Source: Bacteroides congonensis (lineage in GTDB: Bacteria; Bacteroidota; Bacteroidia; Bacteroidales; Bacteroidaceae). Taken from it: 64,000 bases of DNA. The position numbers and the translations under genes are program-made. Within the stretch, counting starts at the first letter, position 1. Every line of letters begins with the position of its first letter. The stretch is from contig NZ_FQXY01000011.1 of the NCBI RefSeq assembly GCF_900130125.1, positions 496,001 through 560,000 on the forward strand, written 5' to 3'. Shown here one piece after another: positions 18,201 to 26,479 of this stretch. A model generated the notes under the pieces. It saw nothing but the letters and a program-made list of their open reading frames with translations, searched no databases and was not told the DNA's origin.

Positions 18201-19580
18201 GTAGAGGCTGCCCATGCGGTTTGCCATGTAGATGCTACCGTTTTGAGCTTGGAAGAGCATACGGATGGTGTTGGAGCGGTCGGAACTGTTTTCACCGCTG
18301 GGGTGAAGGCGTTGCGTGCCTTTGTTCAGAATCTCCAGATGCGACAATCCCGAAAACTCGGAGCTTACCCAAATGCCGCCGGAACGGTCTTCCATTACAA
18401 ACTGGAGATAATTGGAATTGATATGGCTGGACTGGTTGACTTCAAAGGTGAAGTGCTGCAAGTTGCCTGTCGGCAATTCATAAGCGTAAAGTCCGTTGCC
18501 GTAAGTCGATATCCAAAGAATATCCCGTGAGTCGTGCACGATGCTGTAACGTTCCACGTCGATGTAGCCGATATGTTTGGAAGAAAGGAAGCGGAAAGGC
18601 TTGATTTCTCCGGTGCTTATGTTGACATACCAGATATCTCCGGTATAATTGTGCACCCATACATTTTTCTTGTTGTCACGGGTGACGGCTCCGTTCCTGA
18701 TATTCAGTTCGGAATAACGGCTTAGTTTTCCGGTGGGAATATCCAATATATAGCTGCCGTTGGCTGTGAACAATATCCATTTGTCCTGCAAGAGGAAGTT
18801 GCCTGTGACGTGGCTGGCATCATCAAACGTTTCCGCCAGTGACGCTACCTTTTCCAGTTTGTCCGCAGAATAGGTGTGACGGTAGATTTCGTTCTTGTTG
18901 GTGATGATACAGGTATATTGGCCATAGGAAATGATATGTTCCCAACTTTGCCCCTGCGGGTCGAGATTGGCTGTCTGTCCGTCGTGATACTTCAACAGTC
19001 CCTTGTTTGTGCCAATCCATACTTCTCCTTTGGCGCTCTCCAAAACGAACTGTACACGGTCGGACGGAAGATTTCCCGATTTCTCCTTATATGCTTGTGA
19101 TGAGAACTTGCCGTTCTGGTAAACAACCCTGCGGCAACCGTTCTGATTATGCCATAACCATATCGAGTTGTCGGAACTGATAATGAATTTCGAATAGTTT
19201 TCCTTGTATTCCCCCTTTCCTGTGAAATCCACGAAACAACCGTGACGCAAATCATAGCAACTGATAAAAGAAGAAATCGTCGAAATCCACATGAATCCGT
19301 TCGGGTCTTCTTCCATGCTGCGGATGCGGGAGTCGGCGAGTGAAAGCGGATTATTGATATCCGGATAGATATTGACGAAAGAATTGCCGTCATAATAACT
19401 TAATCCGTTGAGAGTCCCCAACCAGATAAACCCTTTACTATCCTGCATCATGTAGCGGATAGAATTATTTGCCAGCCCGTCTCCGGTGGTCAGCTTGTTC
19501 GAACGGATTTCAACAGAAGCGGACAGCGGGTACAGATAAAGAAATAAAAGTGAAAATATAAGCCATGCATTCTTCTTCAT
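15246..19580 (-). CDS. Hybrid two-component system sensor-regulator (HTCS)
   Basis: One protein of 1444 residues combines a whole signalling chain. After a signal peptide come two seven-bladed propellers built from two-component-regulator repeats (WLGTLNG, WIGTNKG, WVGTNNG, WIGTAGAG), about residues 25-770, then a Y_Y_Y domain and a membrane helix near 860-882. The histidine kinase has NISHEFRTPLT with His near 911, NLLSNAFKYTP and GVGLHLTYGLV. The receiver has DVLMPGM with Asp near 1219. An AraC-type helix-turn-helix closes the C-terminus (GINDPYYFSKCFKNQFG). The periplasmic part senses an oligosaccharide and the HTH activates the polysaccharide-degradation genes. A TATCTTTG -7 box at 19608-19615 overlaps the longest possible start at 19610, so the ATG at 19580 (MKKNAWLIF) is chosen. 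Confidence 0.95.
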   Translation of the reverse strand: MKKNAWLIFSLLFLYLYPLSASVEIRSNKLTTGDGLANNSIRYMMQDSKGFIWLGTLNGLSYYDGNSFVNIYPDINNPLSLADSRIRSMEEDPNGFMWISTISSFISCYDLRHGCFVDFTGKGEYKENYSKFIISSDNSIWLWHNQNGCRRVVYQNGKFSSQAYKEKSGNLPSDRVQFVLESAKGEVWIGTNKGLLKYHDGQTANLDPQGQSWEHIISYGQYTCIITNKNEIYRHTYSADKLEKVASLAETFDDASHVTGNFLLQDKWILFTANGSYILDIPTGKLSRYSELNIRNGAVTRDNKKNVWVHNYTGDIWYVNISTGEIKPFRFLSSKHIGYIDVERYSIVHDSRDILWISTYGNGLYAYELPTGNLQHFTFEVNQSSHINSNYLQFVMEDRSGGIWVSSEFSGLSHLEILNKGTQRLHPSGENSSDRSNTIRMLFQAQNGSIYMANRMGSLYEYNPTLTKIIRQEDFTHNVYSMNEDSEGNLWLGMRGIGLRIGANKWYRNDSKDPHSLSNDQVYSIYRDKKGRMWLGTFGGGLNLAVKTADGYEFKHFLQDNYGEKRIRVIEEDKNGRMWVGTNNGVYIFHPDSLIASPKNYVIYNHANGTFPSNEIRCLMNDDKGNMWIGTAGAGFAVCRPEGNYQHLTFDCYDIKDGLSNAVVQSIIQDKDNKMWIATEYGISRFTPATRQIENHFFSSYTLGNVYSENTACVSNDGNLLFGTNYGLVVLDANKIENLDKPASVIFTGLQINGAHMLPGVEDSPLQEAMPYINGLNLKYYQNSFIISFSTFNYLDGISKYSYSLPPYDTEWSSPSSLNFAGYRNLPPGKYELHVKACNAAGIWGEENIMEIVIAPPFWKTGWAYLIYAILIAIAGYFSFRIIRNFNALRNRIAVENQLTEYKLEFFTNISHEFRTPLTLIQGALERIVNMGNHSKDMQHSLKIMDKSTKRMLRLINQLLEFRKMQKNKLALSLEETDIIAFCYEIFLSFKDVSESKNMDFRFEPSLNSYKMPVDKGNLDKVIYNLLSNAFKYTPSNGKIVFKVDVQEQKKQLCIQVTDTGLGIPKEKRAELFKRFMQSSFSHSSVGVGLHLTYGLVNMHKGTISYNENEGGGSIFTVELPTDAGVYEEKDFLVPNQLLIEEEEQRHKELVTDEKTDEEPATSTAPLNKRKVLIIEDDNDVREFLKEEIGQYFEVVAEADGISGFERAQTYDADLIICDVLMPGMTGFEVTKKLKNEFATSHIPIILLTALNMEEKYLEGIESGADAYITKPFSISLLLARISKLIEQRDKLREKFSNEPGMVHAAICTNNKDSKFLAKLNDMLNEHMVETEFSVDDYANLMGLGRTVFYKKVRGVTGYSPNEYLRVIRLKKAAELLLTEDLTIAEISYKVGINDPYYFSKCFKNQFGIAPSVYQKNGGKAPASSDSSDDTEQSAKEENNETDA

Positions 19581-19607
19581 AGTGGATTTATATGTGTTAT
19601 ATACAGG

Positions 19608-19615
19608 CAAAGATA
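19608..19615 (-). promoter_or_regulatory. -7 promoter element of the hybrid regulator gene
   Basis: TATCTTTG on the minus strand matches the Bacteroidetes -7 consensus TAnnTTTG. Transcription would start near 19601, leaving a leader of about 20 bases before the ATG at 19580 and excluding the upstream start codon at 19610. No clear -33 TTTG was found. Confidence 0.6.
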
Positions 19616-19703
19616 GTTATTTCTTTAGTTGGGACTTTAATTATCCGGTCTTTTTATTCTCCCGCAAAATTACTCTTTTTTTGAATCCATGTAATGGAGA
19701 AAT

Positions 19704-19820
19704 GTACAAAGACTATATACAATTGTGCATCTGTTGATGTTTATTGTCTGCTCTACATAAATTTCTATCTTTTACGTACATCCGTCCATGCCCTCTTGTA
19801 TGATATGCGATAATTTTGCA
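19704..19820 (+). promoter_or_regulatory. Putative hybrid-regulator operator and promoter of the GH28-PL9 unit
   Basis: ATCTTTTACGTAC (GTAC at 19776-19779) matches ATCTTTTCCGTAC of the susC operator in 12 of 13 bases. It lies exactly 35 bp before the TTTG of a perfect TAATTTTG -7 box (19811-19818), the same spacing as in the susC and GH2 upstream regions. A degenerate outer pair, GTAC (19704-19707) and GTGC (19725-19728), lies 47 bp further upstream. The divergent regulator gene starts from the same intergenic region. Confidence 0.6.
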
Positions 19821-19842
19821 ACGTGAACTAAAAGAAGTGATT

Positions 19843-21306
19843 ATGAAATATCTTTTATCTATTGTACTATTGGCATTGATTGGTTTTACGGCTCCGGAAA
19901 AAGCAGCTCCCGTTTATGATTGGGGAAGTGTGTCCGCCAAACCGGATTTATCATGGGCTGATCAGGTAGGAGCACAAACAACTCCGGAAAACACAGAATG
20001 GGATGCCGGGAAATTCGGACTACAGAATGATACCTCAGTATTCAGTACCCGTGCCATTCAAGCGGCTATTGACGCTTGCCATCGACAGGGCGGGGGTACG
20101 GTAGTTATTCCATCGGGATACTATAAGATAGGCGCCCTGTTCATCAAGAGCGGAGTGAACCTGCATCTTAGCAAAGGTACAACCTTGCTCGCAAGTGAAG
20201 ATATAGAGGATTATCCGGAATTTCCTTCCCGTATTGCCGGTATTGAGATGACGTGGCCTTCGGCCGTTATCAATATAATGGATGCGGAAAATGCCGCCTT
20301 GACGGGCGAAGGCTTTATTGATTGTCGTGGAAAGGTGTTTTGGGATAAATACTGGGCAATGCGCGAAGAATATGAAAAGAAAAACTTGCGCTGGATTGTG
20401 GACTACGACTGCAAGCGGGTACGGGGAATCCTTGTTTCCAACAGCAAACATATTACTCTGAAAGACTTTACATTGGTACGTACCGGATTTTGGGCTTGTC
20501 AAATACTCTATTCAGACCATTGTTCGGTGAGCGGACTTACCATTAATAACAATGTAGGTGGACACGGCCCGAGCACGGACGGCATCGACATTGATTCGTC
20601 CACCAATATTCTGATAGAAAACTGCGACGTGGATTGCAATGACGACAATATCTGTATCAAGGCAGGTCGTGATGCGGACGGACTGCGTGTGAACCGTCCG
20701 ACGGAAAATGTGGTTGTCCGTAACTGCATCGCCCGCAAAGGCGCAGGATTGCTGACCTGCGGAAGTGAAACTTCCGGCTCTATCCGTAACGTACTGGCAT
20801 ATGACCTCAAAGCCTGTGGAACGGGTACTGCCTTACGCTTGAAATCGTCCATGAACCGTGGCGGAACAGTTGAAAATATCTACATGACACGTGTTGAGGC
20901 TGACAGCGTAACCCGTATCCTGGCTGTCGACTTGAACTGGAACCCGAAATACAGCTATTCCGCCTTACCCAAAGAGTATGAAGGAAAAGAAATCCCCGCA
21001 CACTGGACTACAATGCTGACTCCTGTCGAACCGAAAGAAAAAGGTTATCCTTATTTCCGCAATGTGTATTTTTCGCATATAAAAGCCGACGGAGCGAAAC
21101 GCTTCATCTCTGCGTCGGGTTGGAATGAGAATCATCGTATCGAGAATTTCTATCTGTCCAACATTGACGCAGAAGTCGAATCTGTCGGAAAAATAACGTA
21201 TGGAAAGAATTTCCAGTTGCAGGACATCCGTCTGACTGTGAAAGATAAGAGCAAATTGCAGCAAACGGATAATATAGACAGCAAGATTGAGATTAATTAC
21301 AAGTAA
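19843..21306 (+). CDS. GH28-family pectin/rhamnogalacturonan hydrolase
   Basis: A secreted beta-helix enzyme of 487 residues. The ATG at 19843 is used (MKYLLSIVLLALIGFTAP); an upstream TTG at 19816 lies inside the -7 box and cannot be translated. GH28 landmarks are present: STDGIDIDSS (the NTD position, near residue 243), CNDDNICIK (the two aspartates, near 267) and RLKSS near the end of the site. The usual GHG segment is replaced by LTCGSETSG, as in subfamilies acting on rhamnogalacturonan or unsaturated products rather than on homogalacturonan. It hydrolyses galacturonate-containing chains, probably in the periplasm. It starts the rightward unit GH28-PL9-lipoprotein, divergent from the regulator. 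Confidence 0.9.
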   Translation: MKYLLSIVLLALIGFTAPEKAAPVYDWGSVSAKPDLSWADQVGAQTTPENTEWDAGKFGLQNDTSVFSTRAIQAAIDACHRQGGGTVVIPSGYYKIGALFIKSGVNLHLSKGTTLLASEDIEDYPEFPSRIAGIEMTWPSAVINIMDAENAALTGEGFIDCRGKVFWDKYWAMREEYEKKNLRWIVDYDCKRVRGILVSNSKHITLKDFTLVRTGFWACQILYSDHCSVSGLTINNNVGGHGPSTDGIDIDSSTNILIENCDVDCNDDNICIKAGRDADGLRVNRPTENVVVRNCIARKGAGLLTCGSETSGSIRNVLAYDLKACGTGTALRLKSSMNRGGTVENIYMTRVEADSVTRILAVDLNWNPKYSYSALPKEYEGKEIPAHWTTMLTPVEPKEKGYPYFRNVYFSHIKADGAKRFISASGWNENHRIENFYLSNIDAEVESVGKITYGKNFQLQDIRLTVKDKSKLQQTDNIDSKIEINYK

Positions 21307-21318
21307 TTCCATCAAACT

Positions 21319-22860
21319 ATGAAACGCATCACTCTTTTTCTTCTTTTTATAGGATACTACCTTTGTCTTCCGGCAACAAACTATTTTGTAGCCACCAATG
21401 GAAGCGATTCGAACAGCGGAACGATTGACAAGCCTTTTGCCACGTTGGGCAAAGCGCAATCGAAAGTAGTGCCTGGAGACACGGTTTATATCCGACAAGG
21501 GACATACAAAGTGTCGGAAACCGAAATAATGGAACATTATACGGCAGGTAGCACTACCTGGAGTCGGGTATTTAAAATGTCAAAAAGTGGGACAGGGGCG
21601 GATAAGCGAATCTGTTATTCCGGTTATAAGAATGAACGTCCTGTATTTGACCTTTCGGAAGTAAAACCCGATAATGAGCGTGTCATCGTGTTTTATGTAA
21701 GCGGCTCTTATTTGCATTTCAGGAATATGGAGGTCATAGGCACGCAAGTGACTATCGTAGGTCATACCCAGTCCGAATGTTTTCGTAATGAAGGCGGAAG
21801 CAATAATATTTATGAGCATTTGTCGATGCATGACGGCATGGCTATCGGTTTTTATATAGTGACAGGCAAAGATAATCTGATACTGAATTGTGATGCGTAT
21901 AATAATTACGACCCTATATCCGACGGTGGTAAAGGTGGAAACGTCGACGGATTCGGTGGACATCTCACTTCTCCCCAATATACAGGCAATGTGTTTCGGG
22001 GATGCCGTGCATGGTATAATAGTGACGACGGATTCGATTTGATAAACTGTCAGGCAGCTTTTACTATCGAGAATTGCTGGTCTTTTCTGAACGGATATAC
22101 GAAAGATGGTGGTAAGGCGGGTGACGGAACCGGCTTTAAATCAGGTGGCTATGGAATGAGTGATAATCCGAAAGCGCCGGCTGTGATTCCCATGCATGTG
22201 GTTCAATACTGCCTTGCGTATATGAATAAGAATAAGGGTTTCTATGCGAACCATCACTTGGGTGGAATAGCCTGGTATAATAATACCGGTTATCAGAATC
22301 CTTCCAACTTTTGTATGCTGAACAGGAAAACTGCGTCGGAAGCGGTTGACGTGCCGGGATATGGACATATTATAAAGAACAACTTGTCCCATAAGCCGAG
22401 GTCATCGGGAAAACATATCATAGATGTTAATCAGGCGGAATGTGAGATTGCCGGTAACTCCTTTCTTCCAGTGGAAATGACTGTGACAGATGATGACTTT
22501 ATCAGTCTGGATGCCGGTCAACTTACCTTGTCGCGTAAAGCGGACGGAAGTCTTCCGGATATAGATTTTCTACGGTTAAAGTCGGATAGTAAATTGAGTA
22601 ATGCCGGACTCGGCTGTTTCATAGGGAAAGGAAATGAAGATACTGCCTACGACTGGTTGGAAGAAGCCGCTATCCATGTTGAAGGAAATATAGCTAAAGT
22701 AGTAGGCGTCGGGGCGGAAGCGTTCACCCGGTTTTATGTCAATGGAAAAGAGTGCTCATTATCTGAAGGACAGATAGATTTGTCCTCATATAGCGGGGAG
22801 ATAGACTTAAAAGCGACAACAGATAATGGTGGAATTGCCAAACTGAAAATTGTCAGATAA
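21319..22860 (+). CDS. PL9-like polysaccharide lyase with right-handed beta-helix
   Basis: A 513-residue secreted protein; signal MKRITLFLLFIGYYLCLPAT. The mature N-terminus NYFVATNGSDSNSGTIDKPFATL is the standard opening of PL9 and related pectate-lyase helices. Parallel beta-helix coils follow, with NSDDGFDLINC and a GGYGMSDNPKAPAVIP stretch around the expected calcium and catalytic-lysine region. PL9 enzymes cleave rhamnogalacturonan I or polygalacturonate by beta-elimination. The last 80 residues form a small sandwich (FTRFYVNGKECSLSEG). It starts 12 bp after the GH28 stop, so the two are translated from one message. The choice between rhamnogalacturonan and pectate as substrate rests on context. 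Confidence 0.8.
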   Translation: MKRITLFLLFIGYYLCLPATNYFVATNGSDSNSGTIDKPFATLGKAQSKVVPGDTVYIRQGTYKVSETEIMEHYTAGSTTWSRVFKMSKSGTGADKRICYSGYKNERPVFDLSEVKPDNERVIVFYVSGSYLHFRNMEVIGTQVTIVGHTQSECFRNEGGSNNIYEHLSMHDGMAIGFYIVTGKDNLILNCDAYNNYDPISDGGKGGNVDGFGGHLTSPQYTGNVFRGCRAWYNSDDGFDLINCQAAFTIENCWSFLNGYTKDGGKAGDGTGFKSGGYGMSDNPKAPAVIPMHVVQYCLAYMNKNKGFYANHHLGGIAWYNNTGYQNPSNFCMLNRKTASEAVDVPGYGHIIKNNLSHKPRSSGKHIIDVNQAECEIAGNSFLPVEMTVTDDDFISLDAGQLTLSRKADGSLPDIDFLRLKSDSKLSNAGLGCFIGKGNEDTAYDWLEEAAIHVEGNIAKVVGVGAEAFTRFYVNGKECSLSEGQIDLSSYSGEIDLKATTDNGGIAKLKIVR

Positions 22861-22895
22861 TACAGGAATATACAGACTTATAAAATAGTAGAACA

Positions 22896-23324
22896 ATGAT
22901 AACCGGACAATTGAATATGCTTTGGAGAACAATGACAGCCATGCTACTGCTATGTGCTTTTACCACATCATGCAGTAAAGAGGAAATTCTATCGGAAGGA
23001 ACGGATACAGATATAAATATAAATCCCCATTTCATTTGGGACATTACCATAGAACTGGAACAGCCGAATAACTGGTCTGTAACCGTATTTTCTGAAAAGG
23101 TTGCCATTACCAATATCGTGGAAGGCAAACAATATCTGTTGACATGGAAAGGCGGACTTTCGACTGGGAAGAAGTCGGACGCTATCCTTAAGACGATTGT
23201 CCGGGGGGAACAAACCAAAACAACGGATTTGGATATACTGGAAGTAAAAGATTCTGGTAATAATACTTATGAACTGTTTCTTCGGGGCAGCGGACGTAAG
23301 GGAGAGCTTGTGCTTACGAAATAA
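22896..23324 (+). CDS. Small lipoprotein of unknown function
   Basis: A 142-residue protein with a lipobox ending TTSC; a second ATG at 22914 (MLWRTMTAMLLLCAF) gives a more usual signal length and may be the real start. The mature part is about 110 residues, beta-rich (WDITIELEQPNNWSVTVFSE and ELFLRGSGRKGELVLTK) and shows no family that I recognise. It lies 35 bp after the PL9-like gene on the same strand and ends the pectin unit, so a surface glycan-binding or accessory role is a fair guess. No catalytic motif is visible. Confidence 0.6.
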   Translation: MITGQLNMLWRTMTAMLLLCAFTTSCSKEEILSEGTDTDININPHFIWDITIELEQPNNWSVTVFSEKVAITNIVEGKQYLLTWKGGLSTGKKSDAILKTIVRGEQTKTTDLDILEVKDSGNNTYELFLRGSGRKGELVLTK

Positions 23325-23390
23325 AAACAAACCATGTCCGGAATAATTTCCCCCTTTGTGAAAGAGCAAATCAAAAAGGAAGTGCATTTG

Positions 23391-23422
23391 TTTGTGAGAA
23401 TGGCAGAAAGAGATTATCTTTG
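23391..23422 (+). promoter_or_regulatory. Promoter of the ATPase/nuclease-like gene
   Basis: TTTG at 23391-23394 and TATCTTTG at 23415-23422 are 20 bp apart, matching the Bacteroides -33/-7 consensus. Transcription should start near 23429, about 38 bases before the ATG at 23467. Confidence 0.75.
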
Positions 23423-23466
23423 TTTATGTCATTTACCGAGTACTCATTTCTTTAAAGCATAAAGTA

Positions 23467-25218
23467 ATGGAAAAATATTTGTTTCCGGACAGAAAGCGCA
23501 TTCCCTACGGTATGATGAACTTCGCATTAATTCGCCGTGAAGACTATTATTATGTTGACAAAACCCATTTCATACCTCTGATAGAACAGGCAGACCGTTT
23601 CTTTTTCTTCGTCCGTCCCCGACGTTTCGGCAAAAGCCTGACGCTGAATGTGCTGCAACACTATTATGATATACGTACCAAAGACAAGTTTGACGAACTC
23701 TTCGGAGACTTATATATAGGCAAGTATCCTACACGTGACCGTAATAGTTATCTGGTGCTTTATCTTAATTTCTCCGGCATTGTCAGCGAACTGAGTAACT
23801 ATCGTGAAGGACTGGATGCGCATTGCCAAATCTGTTTTGACTATTTCTGTGAAGTTTATGCCGACCTTCTGCCACAAGGTATTAAAGAAAGGCTGGACGA
23901 AAAGGATGGGGCGGTCAATCAGCTCGACTTCCTTTGTCATGAGTGTGAACGTGCCGGTCAGGATATCTATCTTTTTATTGATGAGTACGACCACTTCACC
24001 AACGCCATACTTGCCGACCCCGAAAGCCTGTATCGTTATACCAACGAAACACATGGCGAAGGTTATCTCCGCGCTTTCTTCAACAAGATAAAAGCAGGTA
24101 CTTATTCCAGTATCAAGCGTTGTTTCATAACGGGCGTCAGCCCCGTGACGATGGACGATTTGACTAGCGGATTCAATATCGGCACCAATTATTCGCTTAC
24201 ATCCGAATTTAACGAAATGATGGGATTCACTGAAGAGGAAGTGCGCGAAATGCTGACTTACTATTCGACAAACAGTCCTTTCCGACATACTGTAGATGAA
24301 CTGATAGGAATAATGAAACCGTGGTATGACAACTATTGTTTTGCGCAGGAATGTTACGGTGATACCACGATGTATAACTCTAATATGGTACTCTATTTTG
24401 TTAAGAACTATATTATGAGTGGTAAGGCGCCACGGGATATGGTAGAAGATAATATCCGTATCGACTACGAAAAATTGCGTATGCTTATCCGCAAGGATAA
24501 GGAGTTTGCGCACGATGCTTCTGTCGTCCAGACTTTAGTAAGTCAGGGCTATATCACCGGAGAGTTGAAGAAAGGTTTCCCTGCTGTCAGCATCACCAAT
24601 CCTGACAACTTTGTGAGCCTGCTCTACTATTTCGGTATGCTTACTATCAGCGGATTACATAGAGGAGAGACTAAGTTGACCATCCCTAACCAAGTGGTTC
24701 AGGAACAACTCTATACCTATCTGCTGAATACATACAATGACGCAGATCTAAGTTTCAGCAGTTATGAGAAGAGTGAACTTGCCAGTCGACTTGCTTACGA
24801 TGGCGAATGGAAAGCCTATTTCGGATACATTGCCGACTGTCTGAAACGCTACGCTTCCCAACGTGACAAACAGAAAGGTGAATTTTTTGTCCACGGCTTC
24901 ACCCTTGCCATGACAGCGCAGAACCGCTTTTATCGTCCCATCTCCGAGCAAGACACGCAGGCAGGCTATGCCGATATATTTCTATGCCCTTTGTTGGATA
25001 TCTATTCTGATATGACGCACAGTTATATTGTTGAATTGAAGTATGCAAAATACAAGGATTCCGAAAGCCGTGTGGAGGAGCTGCGGCAGGAGGCTATCGA
25101 ACAAGCCAACCGCTATGCGGAAACGGAGACTGTGAAACGGGCTGTCGGTACTACGAAATTGCATAAGATTGTGGTAGGCTATAAAGGGATGGATATGCCG
25201 GTGTGTGAAGAAGTGTAA
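23467..25218 (+). CDS. AAA-ATPase-like protein with C-terminal PD-(D/E)XK nuclease-like domain
   Basis: 583 residues, the usual size for the family joining PF09820 (AAA-ATPase_like) and PF08011 (PDDEXK_9). The N-terminus has YVDKTHFIPLIE, a Walker A variant RPRRFGKSLT near residue 53 and a Walker B DIYLFIDEYDHF. The C-terminus has the nuclease-like core: AGYADIFL as the Asp strand and YIVELKYAK as the E-x-K strand, followed by a helix with Gln. These proteins are very numerous in Bacteroides and Porphyromonas genomes; their role is not established, with suggestions ranging from mobile elements to defence. The gene has its own promoter and no partner in the same operon. Another unrelated ATPase follows, also on the plus strand. 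Confidence 0.85.
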   Translation: MEKYLFPDRKRIPYGMMNFALIRREDYYYVDKTHFIPLIEQADRFFFFVRPRRFGKSLTLNVLQHYYDIRTKDKFDELFGDLYIGKYPTRDRNSYLVLYLNFSGIVSELSNYREGLDAHCQICFDYFCEVYADLLPQGIKERLDEKDGAVNQLDFLCHECERAGQDIYLFIDEYDHFTNAILADPESLYRYTNETHGEGYLRAFFNKIKAGTYSSIKRCFITGVSPVTMDDLTSGFNIGTNYSLTSEFNEMMGFTEEEVREMLTYYSTNSPFRHTVDELIGIMKPWYDNYCFAQECYGDTTMYNSNMVLYFVKNYIMSGKAPRDMVEDNIRIDYEKLRMLIRKDKEFAHDASVVQTLVSQGYITGELKKGFPAVSITNPDNFVSLLYYFGMLTISGLHRGETKLTIPNQVVQEQLYTYLLNTYNDADLSFSSYEKSELASRLAYDGEWKAYFGYIADCLKRYASQRDKQKGEFFVHGFTLAMTAQNRFYRPISEQDTQAGYADIFLCPLLDIYSDMTHSYIVELKYAKYKDSESRVEELRQEAIEQANRYAETETVKRAVGTTKLHKIVVGYKGMDMPVCEEV

Positions 25219-25245
25219 GCAATCTCCCTGTCGATTATAGGTTAT

Positions 25246-25273
25246 CATTCTTTTTGCATCATTCTTTTTGCAT
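25246..25273 (+). repeat. Two tandem copies of a 14-bp unit
   Basis: CATTCTTTTTGCAT occurs twice in direct tandem (25246-25259 and 25260-25273). Each copy ends in a TTTTTG that can act as a -33 box; the second copy is in the right place for the promoter of the next gene. Confidence 0.8.
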
Positions 25274-25298
25274 GATAATAAAGAAATAGTTATCTTTG
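25267..25298 (+). promoter_or_regulatory. Promoter of the STAND-type ATPase gene
   Basis: TTTG at 25267-25270 and TATCTTTG at 25291-25298 are separated by 20 bp. The -7 box covers the TTG at 25296 that would give the longest reading frame, so the ATG at 25323 is the true start. Confidence 0.75.
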
Positions 25299-25322
25299 AG
25301 GCAAAGAATAAACGTAATCTTT

Positions 25323-26453
25323 ATGAATCAGAATCCTTTTATTACTTCGGGCTATGTGTCATCGGAGTATTTTTGTGATAGAGAGCAAGAAAGTGCAGAA
25401 GTTATAATGGATGTGGAGGGTAGGAATAATAAGGTTTTAATTTCTCCCCGTCGTATGGGAAAGACAGGATTGATACTTCACTGTTTCAATCAATCGGTAC
25501 TTCGTGACAACTATTATTGCTTTTTTATTGATATCTATTCTACACTGAATTTGTCGGATTTTGTTGTACTTTTGGGTAATAAAATCTGCGAGGTGTTGAA
25601 GCCAAAAGGAAAGAATGCTATAGAAGCGTTTTGTCGCATAGTTCGTTCTTTGGAATTTCGTATCAGCTTTGATTCATTAGGACAGTTGGAAGCCTCTTTT
25701 GGTATTGGAGATATCAAAGATCCCCAGCGGACATTGGACGAAATATTCTCTTATATCAATAGTTCGAATAAAAGATGTGTTGTTGCAATAGATGAGTTTC
25801 AACAAATAAGCAAGTATCCTGAAACTAATACTGAGGCTTTGCTTCGTACACATGTTCAGCATTGCACCAATGCTTCATTTATTTTCGCGGGCAGCCAGAG
25901 ACATATGTTGCAAAATATGTTTTTTAGTGTTTCCAAGCCGTTTTATCATAGTGCTTCCGTAATGAGCCTGAAACCTATTCCTTTGGAAAAGTATAGTGAA
26001 TTTGTTATCCGGCATTTTAATGAAGCCGGTAAGCAGATTGCAGCGGAAGATATTGAGTATGTTTATGAGTTGTTTGAGGGGCATACTTGGTACATGCAAA
26101 ATGTATTCTATTTGGCATATTATATGACGATAGATGTTTGTACCCGTGAGATTATTCGGAAAGCTGTCCAAAAGAAGTTGGATGACAATGGAGAAATCTA
26201 CGAATCAATTTATTATGGCATACCTGAAAAGCAACGTGGATTACTAAAGGCTTTGGCTTGTGAAGGGAAAGTCGATAAGATACAGTCTGGAGCATTTATT
26301 AAGAAATATAATTTGCCTTCAGCTAGTTCTGTACAATCTGCGGCGAAGAGATTATTGGATAATGATTTGATTACTATGGAGAATAATGGACTTTATTCTA
26401 TTAGCGACCGTTTTTTAGGTATGTGGCTTCGGCAGCGGTTAGGAAAAGGATAA
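25323..26453 (+). CDS. Archaeal-ATPase-like (STAND-type) P-loop ATPase
   Basis: A 376-residue protein starting MNQNPFITSGYVSSEYFCDREQE. The pattern of an N-terminal FCDRE.E stretch, Walker A variant ISPRRMGKTGLI near residue 40 and Walker B VVAIDEFQQI belongs to the PF01637 ATPase family. GSQRHMLQNMF is the sensor strand. The C-terminal 100 residues form a winged-helix-like region (LPSASSVQSAAKRLLDNDLI) ending in a conserved DRFLGMWLR. Members are common as single genes in Bacteroides; no function is proven. The start is fixed by the promoter box at 25291-25298. A long non-coding element lies directly downstream. Confidence 0.85.
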   Translation: MNQNPFITSGYVSSEYFCDREQESAEVIMDVEGRNNKVLISPRRMGKTGLILHCFNQSVLRDNYYCFFIDIYSTLNLSDFVVLLGNKICEVLKPKGKNAIEAFCRIVRSLEFRISFDSLGQLEASFGIGDIKDPQRTLDEIFSYINSSNKRCVVAIDEFQQISKYPETNTEALLRTHVQHCTNASFIFAGSQRHMLQNMFFSVSKPFYHSASVMSLKPIPLEKYSEFVIRHFNEAGKQIAAEDIEYVYELFEGHTWYMQNVFYLAYYMTIDVCTREIIRKAVQKKLDDNGEIYESIYYGIPEKQRGLLKALACEGKVDKIQSGAFIKKYNLPSASSVQSAAKRLLDNDLITMENNGLYSISDRFLGMWLRQRLGKG

Positions 26454-26479
26454 ATTGGTGTTTTATTCCCTGCCGCCTA

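Noticed and set aside
19581..19610. A longer N-terminus of the hybrid regulator from an ATG at 19610.
   Set aside because: The -7 box TATCTTTG (19608-19615) overlaps that codon, and the added residues would spoil the signal peptide.
23467..26453. A proven anti-phage defence system.
   Set aside because: Both ATPases belong to families of unknown role, have separate promoters, and no recognised defence partner is present.
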